64,000 nt of DNA from an uncultured Granulosicoccus sp. Lineage in GTDB: Bacteria > Pseudomonadota > Gammaproteobacteria > Granulosicoccales > Granulosicoccaceae. The notes under the pieces are model-generated. The model was given only the letters and a program-made list of their open reading frames with translations. It was not told the origin of the DNA and did no database searches. Below, in pieces: positions 1 to 8,305 of the stretch (the stretch's first letter is position 1; each line of letters opens with the position of its first letter). The stretch lies in contig CANLXI010000023.1 of NCBI GenBank assembly GCA_947495035.1, positions 54,139 through 118,138 of the forward strand, read 5' to 3'. Position numbers and translations under genes: made by a program.

Positions 1-1
1 C

Positions 2-703
2 ATTGCGGGTTTGAGTAATCTGATTGCCAATACGGCGGCCGCCAAGGACTGCATCATCCGTGGAGTCTTTGAAGGCGCGTTCGATATACTGCCTTCCGGC
101 CCATTGGCAGAGCAGCCTCTGGAGTTGTTGTCCTCAAAACGATTCGAGAAGATTCTGCAGCAATTGGGTAATCACTATGATCGCATCGTCATAGATAGCG
201 CGCCAACTCAGGCAGTATCAGATGCGTTGGTTCTGGGGCGTATGAGCGATGCAGTAGTCTACGTTGTCAAATCTCATGAAACGTCCATGGAATTGGTCAA
301 GCGTGGTATCCAGCGTTTGCACCAGGTCAATGCGCCATTGGCTGGCGTGCTGATAACGCAAGTGGATATTCACAAGATCACGGCTTATGGTGGTGATTAC
401 TACTATCAGGGATATTACGATTACTACGGATACACAGAGAAGGGCAAGGCTGGCGGAAAATCGGAGCGAGTAAACAGCAAGCTCAAGTTGACTCAACAGG
501 AGTTGATGGATATCCGTACCGATGACAGTGATGTGGACCTGGGTCTGGACTATGGCGCGGGTAGTCGCGCCAATCGCTCAGCAAACACTGACGAGTTTGA
601 TTTTACGGCCAGAATCGAGCGTCCTGATACGGCGCCTGCGCAACGAGACTCCAGGCGTAAGACATCAGCAGATCTGCTGGACGACGATCTGGATATCGTA
701 TGA
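2..703 (+). CDS. Polysaccharide tyrosine autokinase (BY-kinase), C-terminal part
   Basis: The reading frame is open to the left edge, so the gene begins outside the window and only its C-terminal end is seen. The visible part has the Walker B-like motif IVIDSAPT of Wzc/CpsD bacterial tyrosine kinases and then a tyrosine-rich cluster (nt 385-435, YGGDYYYQGYYDYYGY), where such kinases autophosphorylate. In this family the kinase cycles phosphorylation to control polymerisation and export of capsule or exopolysaccharide at the inner membrane. About 88 residues follow the tyrosine cluster and are rich in Asp, Arg and Ser. That is longer than the usual short tail. The gene lies at the head of a polysaccharide locus and is followed by a strong terminator. 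Confidence 0.88.
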   Translation: MAGLSNLIANTAAAKDCIIRGVFEGAFDILPSGPLAEQPLELLSSKRFEKILQQLGNHYDRIVIDSAPTQAVSDALVLGRMSDAVVYVVKSHETSMELVKRGIQRLHQVNAPLAGVLITQVDIHKITAYGGDYYYQGYYDYYGYTEKGKAGGKSERVNSKLKLTQQELMDIRTDDSDVDLGLDYGAGSRANRSANTDEFDFTARIERPDTAPAQRDSRRKTSADLLDDDLDIV

Positions 704-753
704 CCAGATAGGAGGGTAGTCTGTCGCTGATTCAGGACAACAAGCCCATCAAT

Positions 754-794
754 AAAGCCCGGTACCGCTGATCAGGTGGTACCGGGCTTTTTTT
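754..794 (+). terminator. Rho-independent terminator after the tyrosine kinase gene
   Basis: A 13-bp perfect stem (AAAGCCCGGTACC and its complement) around an 11-nt loop is followed by a run of seven T on the plus strand. It ends the kinase transcript. The next gene is on the other strand. Confidence 0.9.
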
Positions 795-842
795 GCGCAG
801 GGTCATGGGCAAAGCGTATGAAACGTCTGTTGCCAGAGGGTG

Positions 843-1913
843 TCAGGAAAGAGCGTTGCAGAAATTCCGAGCCATGTTCTCGAGGCTGTAGAGTTCGTTA
901 CTGTTGCGGCAACCTTGCATCAGCTTTTGTTGCAATTCCGGGTCGCCAAGATAGTGGATGATCAAGTCAGCATAGCTGGCAGCGGTAACCTTGCCAGTGT
1001 CGATCAGACAGTTTTCTCCATTTGTCAGATAGGCAATTTCAGGGCTGTGCTCTCCTGCATCGGAGGTGATCAACGGTCTGGAAAACTGGAACGAATCAAT
1101 GGCTATCAGGCCGACAAGACCTGGCATGAGAATGGCGCACGATTGGGCCAGCATCTTGTCTCGATCGAGTCCATACAGGGAGCCGTGAACATGTAGCCAG
1201 GGGCGTGATCGAGCGGCTTCATCCATCGCAGCTCGTTCGGGGCCATCGCCGACCAGATGCAGCTGGAAGTCACTGACTTTGGACGCGACGATGTCTGAAG
1301 CGTCCAGTAGTAACGGCAGGAATTTCAGATCATACATGCCACCAACGAATACACAGGAATTGGGTGATGGTGGGTTGTTGCCCAAATGAGCGTTTGTTGA
1401 TTGTTCGAGAGTGTTGTTGACGACCGTGATTCTGTTGTCATCCACAGATTGTTTCAACAGACTGCTTCTGGATACCTCGGTGTATGCAAACCATCGGTCG
1501 ACATTCAGCATGACCTTTTTCAACCAGGCAGACAATCGGTATTCAGTAGTTGCCTGGAAATTTTCTCCGTGTCCGAAATAACCCATTTTGAGGTAGCCGA
1601 ACTGTCGCGCGGCAAAGATCACGTAGTTGTCCAGCAGTTTGGCCGCATGCTCGACCACGACGAAGTCGCCTCGTTTCAGATGTCTGGCGACACCTGTCCA
1701 GTAGAGATATCGGCCTGCCAGGGAAAAATGCCGGGTTCTCAGGTTGATTCCCCATTCTGGCTGCACCATGCGAACCTTTGAAGCCTCATAGGGGTCAGGG
1801 TCAGCATACAGGAGGACGAATTCGATATTGCGCTCAGCCAGAATCTCTTTCACCCGCTCGAAAAATGGTAACCGGTAGTGCGGAACAAATTTCTGAACGA
1901 ACACAACGCGCAT
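843..1913 (-). CDS. Glycosyltransferase, GT4-like
   Basis: The protein starts MRVVFVQKFVPHYRLPFF, typical of the first Rossmann strand of GT-B glycosyltransferases. A C-terminal half follows with FVGGMYDLKFLPLLLDA and a nucleotide-sugar region ending GEHSPEIAYLTNGENC. It is about 356 residues, usual for family 4. An upstream in-frame start at 1943 would add ten residues that do not match the family, so the ATG at 1913 is preferred. The classical EGFG motif is replaced by GLIAIDSFQF. It probably adds one sugar to the lipid-linked repeat unit at the cytoplasmic face. Donor and acceptor cannot be read from the sequence. Confidence 0.8.
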   Translation of the reverse strand: MRVVFVQKFVPHYRLPFFERVKEILAERNIEFVLLYADPDPYEASKVRMVQPEWGINLRTRHFSLAGRYLYWTGVARHLKRGDFVVVEHAAKLLDNYVIFAARQFGYLKMGYFGHGENFQATTEYRLSAWLKKVMLNVDRWFAYTEVSRSSLLKQSVDDNRITVVNNTLEQSTNAHLGNNPPSPNSCVFVGGMYDLKFLPLLLDASDIVASKVSDFQLHLVGDGPERAAMDEAARSRPWLHVHGSLYGLDRDKMLAQSCAILMPGLVGLIAIDSFQFSRPLITSDAGEHSPEIAYLTNGENCLIDTGKVTAASYADLIIHYLGDPELQQKLMQGCRNSNELYSLENMARNFCNALS

Positions 1914-2141
1914 GCTGGTGTTTCCTGAGGCTGTTTGGTGCAACTACTGAGTTCTCGGATCTTACATTGTTTATCAAGGAAATCGCATGAGTTATGGCTT
2001 CTTAGACACTATGGCTATTGCCAACTACGGTAAGATTCTCCTCTGTTACCGAGCTGTGGAAAGGCGGTCTGCCAGTTCACGTGAGGATTGAATTCGGAAG
2101 GTGTCAATGCTGCCCTTCTGCACGAGGTCGTTTCCAGATAA

Positions 2142-3197
2142 ATGAAAAAGAAGTTGTTGGTTACAGGAGCTGCTGGCTTGATCGGCAGTGAGGTGGTTGC
2201 CTGGTTCTCACGTTTTGGTTGGGAAGTCATTGGCGTGGACAACAATATGCGTGCCGATTTTTTCGGTCCGAAGGGTGACACCACGTGGAACACGCGGCGC
2301 ATGGAAGCCGAATTTGCCGACTATCGTTGCGAAGCGGTCGATATCAGGAATCGTGATGCCTTACGCGCATTGGTAGCAAGTGTCAAACCGGATGCTGTGG
2401 TTCATACGGCAGCTCAGCCCAGTCACGATCTGGCTGCCAGTCGGCCTTACGATGATTTTGATGTCAATGCCGTAGGTACCATGAATCTGCTTGAAGCGGT
2501 TCGTCAATACTCAACGGAGATACCGTTCGTACACCTGTCGACCAACAAGGTCTATGGTGATGCCCCCAACAACCTTGAGCTCATCGAGACAGAAACACGC
2601 TGGGACTATGCCGATGAGGCATATGCAAATGGCATATCCGAATCGTTCACGATTGACCAGAGCAAACACTCCATTTTTGGTGCGAGCAAGGTTGCTGCGG
2701 ATGTCATGGTGCAGGAATACGGTCGCTATTTCGGCATGCCAACCTGTTGTCTGCGGGGAGGGTGTCTCACAGGCCCGAATCATTCTGGCGTGGAATTGCA
2801 TGGATTCCTCAGCTATCTCATCCAATGCAATCTCGAAGAGCGTGAGTACACGGTATTCGGGTACAAGGGCAAGCAGGTTCGTGACAATATCCATTCTCAC
2901 GATGTTGCTGCGTTTGTCCATGCTTTCATAGAAGCGCCTCGAGTTGCAGAGGTTTACAACATCGGTGGTGGACGTAACAATTCAGTCTCGATACTGGAAG
3001 CGTTCGAATTGGTGTCTGCCATTTCGGGCAAGCCGATGAAGTATCGTTACGATGAACAGAACAGGAGCGGCGATCACATGTGTTATATCTCTGATCTTGG
3101 CAAGATGCGCTCGCATTTTCCTGCCTGGGATATCACGAAGGATCTGAAGACCACGTTTCAGGAAATACATGATGCGTGGATCTTGCGAGCTGCATGA
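2142..3197 (+). CDS. NAD-dependent epimerase/dehydratase, CDP-paratose 2-epimerase-like
   Basis: This is an extended SDR enzyme of 351 residues. The N-terminal NAD-binding motif is TGAAGLIG (residues 8-15) and the segment after it (VDNNMRADFFG) is typical of CDP-paratose/CDP-tyvelose 2-epimerases. The serine of the active site is in STNKVYGD (residues 133-140). The usual Tyr-x3-Lys pair reads Phe179-x3-Lys183, so the catalytic tyrosine is replaced by phenylalanine. It probably modifies an activated sugar for the surrounding polysaccharide locus. The true substrate is unknown. It is divergent from the GT4 gene across about 230 bp and is followed after 22 bp by the O-antigen ligase-like gene. 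Confidence 0.8.
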   Translation: MKKKLLVTGAAGLIGSEVVAWFSRFGWEVIGVDNNMRADFFGPKGDTTWNTRRMEAEFADYRCEAVDIRNRDALRALVASVKPDAVVHTAAQPSHDLAASRPYDDFDVNAVGTMNLLEAVRQYSTEIPFVHLSTNKVYGDAPNNLELIETETRWDYADEAYANGISESFTIDQSKHSIFGASKVAADVMVQEYGRYFGMPTCCLRGGCLTGPNHSGVELHGFLSYLIQCNLEEREYTVFGYKGKQVRDNIHSHDVAAFVHAFIEAPRVAEVYNIGGGRNNSVSILEAFELVSAISGKPMKYRYDEQNRSGDHMCYISDLGKMRSHFPAWDITKDLKTTFQEIHDAWILRAA

Positions 3198-3219
3198 TTA
3201 ATACCGCTCAACCAGCACA

Positions 3220-4758
3220 ATGAACAGCGATCTCGCCACCAGGGAAGTCGAAGAGCACGGCCGTCGCTCTTCCCGGTCTCGAGGCTCACGAAGTACCGGA
3301 AGCCGGAAAAAAAGCGCGTTATCCCGTTATTTGAGACGGATACGCTCAGGTCTGATTGAACCGTTTCTGCATTGGCTCCGAGAATCGGCCTGGATCTGCG
3401 CAGTACCGCTGTTACTTCTGCTTGGTATCACTGCCACGGACTTCCTGATTCTCACGAACGTTTCCGATGCATCCAGAAGTCTGTTTTTCGAAGAATTGCC
3501 GGTACCGTACAACGATTCGCGACGGGATGCGGCGGAGACTCTGAAGGCTGATACGCTTCAGTACGTCTATCTTCTGCTGTTGTTCCTTTGCGCTTTCCGT
3601 TGGCGCAAGATTGTCGGTTATCTGATGGAGTGGCCGCATCTGGTATTGATCGTTGCCTATTTGCTGGTAGGCGTCCTCTACAGTATGGACCCCGTCAAGG
3701 TGGTTACCAACAGTATTCTGATATTCATCGGTTTTCTGGCGGCCATATTGTTTGCGACTGCCTATTCAAGTCCGGGGCGTTATGACGGCTTCTTTCACGT
3801 CGTCTTCTGGCCATTGGTGCTATTGCACCTGGCAAGTCTTTTCATACTGAATCTGTATGATGTCGACCTCCTGAGCTTTCTCGCCTCGACTCAGCGGTAC
3901 GGGGGCTTGGCAGGAAACCCGAATTCCCTGGGTTCCACGGCGGTGCTGGGTGTGTGGGCAGGCGCCAGTATTCTATTGTCGGCGCATAGCAGCCGAGCGG
4001 TACGTGTCCTGGCGCTTCTGGGATTGCTGTTGTTGTTTTTCAATACGGCCTTGTCAGGCAGCGGCACCTCGACGGCTGCCATTCTGCTGGTCTTGTTTGC
4101 ACTGGCCTGGCTGAGAATTCTGGCAGCCTTCCAGCCGAAAATACGTCTGATTCTCAATGGTTCTCTGATATTGATTGCCGTTTTCGTGTTCATGTACGGC
4201 ATGTTGTTTACAACGCCTGCGGAGCTCTATCTATCCATTACGGGCAGTATGGGAAAGGATGCCACCTTGTCCGGCAGAACAGAATTGTGGGCGATTGCAA
4301 GTGACGCGATCAATCTGAAACCCTGGTTGGGCTGGGGGTTCGACTCCCACCAGTCGGTAATGGCTGAACGAACATTTTCCGTGCGATTCAACCACTACCA
4401 CAATGGTTTTCTGGATACCGTTGTCGCAGGCGGTGTCGTGTTGCTGGCATTGGTCGGCTACAACCTGGTCAGATTCTGTCAGGTTTTTCTACGTACATTC
4501 CGAAAGGACGCAAATGCGTTTCCCTTGTTGTTGCCGTTGTTGATATTGCTGGCGTTGAACATGAGTGAATACTCGTTGCTCAGACCCAACAGTCAGCTTT
4601 GGCTGGTGTACATGATCTCCTTCACCATGCTGACTTACAGCCCGGCGGTCAGCGTCTCCTTGCAATTCAGTCTGGGCAGCAAGGAGCGCAAAAGCCGTCG
4701 TTTCAGTGGCGCTCGTTCTGGCCGCAGAAAAAGAGGTGAGAAACTTCGCTGGGGCTGA
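3220..4758 (+). CDS. O-antigen ligase/polymerase family membrane protein (Wzy-like)
   Basis: A 512-residue protein with an Arg/Ser-rich cytoplasmic N-terminus (about 45 residues), about ten hydrophobic segments and a large loop near residues 335-390. The loop holds LSGRTELW, WLGWGFDSH and HYHNGFLD, the signature of the O-antigen ligase/Wzy_C family. GNPNSLG near residue 230 is also typical. Family members join polysaccharide repeat units or ligate them to an acceptor at the periplasmic face. Polymerase and ligase cannot be told apart from sequence alone. The C-terminus is again strongly basic. It is the second gene of a probable two-gene unit with the epimerase. Confidence 0.85.
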   Translation: MNSDLATREVEEHGRRSSRSRGSRSTGSRKKSALSRYLRRIRSGLIEPFLHWLRESAWICAVPLLLLLGITATDFLILTNVSDASRSLFFEELPVPYNDSRRDAAETLKADTLQYVYLLLLFLCAFRWRKIVGYLMEWPHLVLIVAYLLVGVLYSMDPVKVVTNSILIFIGFLAAILFATAYSSPGRYDGFFHVVFWPLVLLHLASLFILNLYDVDLLSFLASTQRYGGLAGNPNSLGSTAVLGVWAGASILLSAHSSRAVRVLALLGLLLLFFNTALSGSGTSTAAILLVLFALAWLRILAAFQPKIRLILNGSLILIAVFVFMYGMLFTTPAELYLSITGSMGKDATLSGRTELWAIASDAINLKPWLGWGFDSHQSVMAERTFSVRFNHYHNGFLDTVVAGGVVLLALVGYNLVRFCQVFLRTFRKDANAFPLLLPLLILLALNMSEYSLLRPNSQLWLVYMISFTMLTYSPAVSVSLQFSLGSKERKSRRFSGARSGRRKRGEKLRWG

Positions 4759-4773
4759 TCATGTGTAATCTGG

Positions 4774-7200
4774 TCAAAGGGAACCTGAGCCTTTGGTTAC
4801 ATTGGTCCAGGCTCTGTTGATCAGGCTGATCTGGTCCTGATGGCTCAAACCTTCCTGGTTGGATAACCTGAGCCAGTTGTCTGCCTGATCGAGTTGCATG
4901 AAGGCATCTGAGCAGAAATTCGAGCTGCCGTAAGGTGTACAGCCCTGCATATTCAGCTTCTCTTCAACGTGCAGGCGAGAATTCTCTGTCAGCGAGTAGG
5001 CGGAATAGACCAGTAGATTTCCATTACGGTCGGATTGCTGTCTTACGTGTTCGGCTTCATTACTGTCATTTGCCAGTATTTCCAGTTCGATGACCGCCTG
5101 GCTCAACTCGTCAACAGTCCTGGAGTTCAGTTTCACGCTGTCATTGGTCAACCATTGGTCTGTTGCCAATGACCGATTGATGGCATCAAGGGCATTGTAG
5201 AGAGTAGCGTTGGATTCTGCACTGTCTATGGGCAACAGCACTTCCAGGTCGCTGATTGTCTGGATGATGCGACCACGAGCTGTCTGCACGGCATCTTCCA
5301 GCAAGACGGCTGGGATCTGAATAGAGGATGAAGGGTCACTTTGCATCGAGTCGCTGAGTACGGGGGCCCAGCAGATATCGGCAAAACGAATATAGGTTGT
5401 ATGAGAAGGTGACCAGGAAGTATCGTTGCCACCGTAAAACGTGGTGAAAACGAGCTTCTGTACAGCGGGTTGATTGCCCGAGGTTTGCCAGCCTATATTG
5501 TCACGCTGCAGACTCAGTTGTCCGTTTGCCCAGGCTCTGAGTGATCCGTCTCTGGCATTGATGCTGGAATTGGTTTTTACCTCCAGAGTGATATCGAACC
5601 ATTCACCAATGGGTATCTCGAAACCTTCCAACGGATAGTCGTCACCATATGGCAGATGTTGACCTCGGTCAGCGGCATAGGAGTAAGCAACCATCTTGGC
5701 AGTACCGTCCTTGTTCCCGCGCCACATCAGTCTGAGGGTGTATCCGTCCGTCTGAAGTGCACCACCGCTGGGTGAAGAGCCACCGCCAAAACCGAAGCCA
5801 ACCTTTCCACCTTCATTTTTCCCTCCCCAGTCGAAGCCGGGTTCGAAATAAAGTGACTGCGTTATTCGGTAAGTTCGTGCGGAACTCAGATTGCTTCCTG
5901 CTTGTACATGGTGTGATCCGATGCTTGTCGGAATAAGCTTTTGACGAAAGAATGCGCGCTCTCCATCGATACCCGTGTCGAGATACTCAGGTCTCAGTGA
6001 GTAAGTGTAATTGCTAAGCCAGCTACGCCAGTCATTCGCGCTTACCTCTCCGTAGCTCTTGCTGGTATCTGTGATGTTGATGCACTCGGCACTGCCGAGC
6101 ACTTCGTTGAGTCCCATGTCGCCACTGAACACGCCCTGCCGCTTTGCGCTTGGTTCAGTCTCTGTTGTCGTTTCGCCCCCATTCGCTGAACCGTTATCGA
6201 ACGCCTTGTACTGAAACTCCAGTGTCTTCATGTGTGCCATGGAGTACTCGGAATCTGGCCACTGGTAGAGCACAGCGAAGCGATCACCGCCATCTGAGGG
6301 ATCATGGCTGAACGTATGGCTGGTGGCTGTACCAATACTTCGCGTATCAAATTGAGTGCCGTCAGTTCCCATGACTTTCACCTTGTGGTCCTTGTCGGCA
6401 AAGATCTGCAAGTCGTAAACCGCGTCCGGTTGGTCAGGGTCGGACCACGAGAAAGATACCGATGCGGAATCTGCCACGAAACCATGGGCAGGCGACAGTA
6501 TTCTGAGGCCTGTGTCTTCGGTCGCACCTGAATCTGGCTCCGGAGTCGGTTCCGGCTCGGGGGCAGGCTCTGGCTCGGGGGCAGGTTCCGGTTCGGGAGC
6601 AGGTTCCGGTTCGGGAGCAGGTTCGGGAGCAGGTTCCGGTTCGGGAGCAGGTTCCGGTTCGGGAACAGGTTCTGGCTCGGGGGCAGGTTCTGGCTCGGGG
6701 GCAGGTTCCGGTTCGGGAGCTGGCTCTGGTTCGGGAGCAGGTTCCGGTTCGGGGGCAGGCTCTGGCTCGGGAACAGGTTCCGGTTCGGGAGCAGGCTCCG
6801 GCTCGGGGGCAGGTTCCGGCTCGGGGGCGGGCTCATTGTCTGTTCTGTCACTGCTCCCTGAGTGAGGGGCGGGGAGAACCTCGGCAACGATGTTGTTCGT
6901 GACAACGACAACGACCTGGTCCCCGGAATCTGCAGGTGGGATGAAACCGGGTAGGTCGCCGCCTACTGCAGCGCCAAGGTCTGGGGGGAGAGCTGAATCG
7001 GTGGAATCCACCGAACTGTTTGTGTCTATGCTGATGCCAGCGGTGGAAACATCGCTATCGATCTCTGACGATGCTTCCTCCTCGGTTGCATTGATGTTCT
7101 CCAGATACTCCTCGCCGGCTCCGCAACCGATCATGCTGGCGGACAGTATGATCATGCAGACCAGACTGATCGTATGTGACAGTTTGCGAGTATTCATCAA
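4774..7200 (-). CDS. Lipoprotein with Pro-Glu repeat and polysaccharide lyase-like domain
   Basis: The 808-residue product has a lipoprotein signal peptide with lipobox SMIGC, an acidic linker, a Pro-Glu-Pro-Ala repeat (about residues 123-222), an Ig/FN3-like segment (about 230-330) and a domain with WGGKNEGGK, GFGGGSSPSGG, RLMWRGNKDGTAK and YGDDYPLEGF. That domain resembles family 14/20 polysaccharide (alginate/glucuronan) lyases. A helical C-terminal region follows. The same domain recurs in the gene at 10926-11933. A likely role is trimming or binding uronic-acid-containing polysaccharide at the outer membrane, with the PE stretch as a rigid spacer. Lyase assignment is by motif resemblance and catalytic residues were not confirmed. 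Confidence 0.65.
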   Translation of the reverse strand: MMNTRKLSHTISLVCMIILSASMIGCGAGEEYLENINATEEEASSEIDSDVSTAGISIDTNSSVDSTDSALPPDLGAAVGGDLPGFIPPADSGDQVVVVVTNNIVAEVLPAPHSGSSDRTDNEPAPEPEPAPEPEPAPEPEPVPEPEPAPEPEPAPEPEPAPEPEPAPEPEPAPEPEPVPEPEPAPEPEPAPEPAPEPEPAPEPEPAPEPEPAPEPEPTPEPDSGATEDTGLRILSPAHGFVADSASVSFSWSDPDQPDAVYDLQIFADKDHKVKVMGTDGTQFDTRSIGTATSHTFSHDPSDGGDRFAVLYQWPDSEYSMAHMKTLEFQYKAFDNGSANGGETTTETEPSAKRQGVFSGDMGLNEVLGSAECINITDTSKSYGEVSANDWRSWLSNYTYSLRPEYLDTGIDGERAFFRQKLIPTSIGSHHVQAGSNLSSARTYRITQSLYFEPGFDWGGKNEGGKVGFGFGGGSSPSGGALQTDGYTLRLMWRGNKDGTAKMVAYSYAADRGQHLPYGDDYPLEGFEIPIGEWFDITLEVKTNSSINARDGSLRAWANGQLSLQRDNIGWQTSGNQPAVQKLVFTTFYGGNDTSWSPSHTTYIRFADICWAPVLSDSMQSDPSSSIQIPAVLLEDAVQTARGRIIQTISDLEVLLPIDSAESNATLYNALDAINRSLATDQWLTNDSVKLNSRTVDELSQAVIELEILANDSNEAEHVRQQSDRNGNLLVYSAYSLTENSRLHVEEKLNMQGCTPYGSSNFCSDAFMQLDQADNWLRLSNQEGLSHQDQISLINRAWTNVTKGSGSL
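6535..6833 (-). repeat. In-frame 18-bp minisatellite coding (Pro-Glu)n-Pro-Ala
   Basis: A tandem repeat with an 18-bp unit (six residues, APEPEP) fills about 300 bp inside the lipoprotein gene. Some copies read VPEPEP and one unit is shorter. Third codon positions vary between copies (GGT/GGC/GGG), so the array is old or under coding selection, not freshly expanded. Confidence 0.9.
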
Positions 7201-7386
7201 ATTAGTGCTACCGATATGATTTCTAACGAATCATTTATTGACAGAAGCCACATTTCTTCAGTGATGTGGCTATTCCCTGTCACACGTATCGGTTTGTCAG
7301 AGCGCTAATTGAATATCTGGGTCACACCACAGAAGTATTGCAGCTCGTGCGTTGTGTGAATTGATCAGTGATCGTCGTAATGGTCT

Positions 7387-8292
7387 TCAAGAGGCGTAGA
7401 GCTGCTTTTTGGGAGAATGCAATTTTCCATAATTGGAGAACGCACGCTTCACCCAGTCGCCGGCCTGCGGGCGTTTGGTCAACACCATCAACGCGGCAAT
7501 CGGCATGGATATCAGTACAACAGCGATGGCCTTCGAGCTGAACAACAGTGGGGAGCTTGCGTTGTCTCGTTCTGAACTGATACGTCGATAATTTTCACCT
7601 TGCTTGATGAAGCGGTGAATCAGATAGGATGCACTGGATCGCGTTTCCGGAATGTCCTCATAAGCGATGGCATCATTGGCCCAGTAGATCAAGCCACCAT
7701 TCTCGCGTACACGAATGAAGAAATCGGTATCGGATCCACCGGATTTGCCGAAACTTTCATCGAAGCGCAAACCGCCTATACGAGTCTTGTTGATCAGAAC
7801 GTTCCCGGTGCCTGTATGTTCGATAATCTGTGCATTTTCACGTCCACGCGTGTTGTGCAGATCCACGGTGTGCACCCAGGAGGGGGCGGATTCATGGAAG
7901 ACAGCGGGAACCGGACCAGCGACAACGGTAGCATCGCAGGTATTCATCATATGTAGAAGGCTATCCAGCCATTGAACAACCGGGTACTCATCGTCATCGA
8001 GGAAGGCCAGCAGATCGTGCCGAGAATGATCCAGTAACAGATTTCTGGCGACAGCAATATTGTTTTCTGGCGAATCGACAAGATTCACAGGGCAGACTCT
8101 GGCGATGCCACTGCCGTCAATTGTTCCTGAGATTTCCGAGTGTGCTGACTGGCCACTGTTGTTGACAATGACTATCTCGATGTCACCCTGGTGATTTTCC
8201 GCAATCGGGATCAGATGCTTCAGCAGCTTGGTGAGTCCGGCAGTACGCTGTTGCAGAGTGATGACACCGATCGAAATGGCAGAGTCGTTCAT
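7387..8292 (-). CDS. Glycosyltransferase family 2
   Basis: A GT-A fold enzyme of 301 residues. It begins with a strand IGVITLQQR, continues with IVIVNNSG and NIAVARNLLL, and has the metal-binding DxD-like motif as FLDDDEYP. A further motif, SGGSDTDFFIRV, matches the acceptor-binding ED-like region of GT2 enzymes. A hydrophobic segment near residues 253-272 probably anchors it to the membrane. The gene starts 14 bp downstream of the flippase gene on the same strand, so the two are probably co-transcribed. Donor and acceptor are unknown. Confidence 0.87.
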   Translation of the reverse strand: MNDSAISIGVITLQQRTAGLTKLLKHLIPIAENHQGDIEIVIVNNSGQSAHSEISGTIDGSGIARVCPVNLVDSPENNIAVARNLLLDHSRHDLLAFLDDDEYPVVQWLDSLLHMMNTCDATVVAGPVPAVFHESAPSWVHTVDLHNTRGRENAQIIEHTGTGNVLINKTRIGGLRFDESFGKSGGSDTDFFIRVRENGGLIYWANDAIAYEDIPETRSSASYLIHRFIKQGENYRRISSERDNASSPLLFSSKAIAVVLISMPIAALMVLTKRPQAGDWVKRAFSNYGKLHSPKKQLYAS

Positions 8293-8305
8293 GAAGGGAT
8301 CTGAT

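Noticed and set aside
6512..6865. Open frame coding a Gly-Ser-Ala repeat on the plus strand, and a second on the minus strand at 6378-6911
   Set aside because: They are other-frame readings of the Pro-Glu minisatellite in the lipoprotein gene. Only the lipoprotein frame has a signal peptide and flanking domains.
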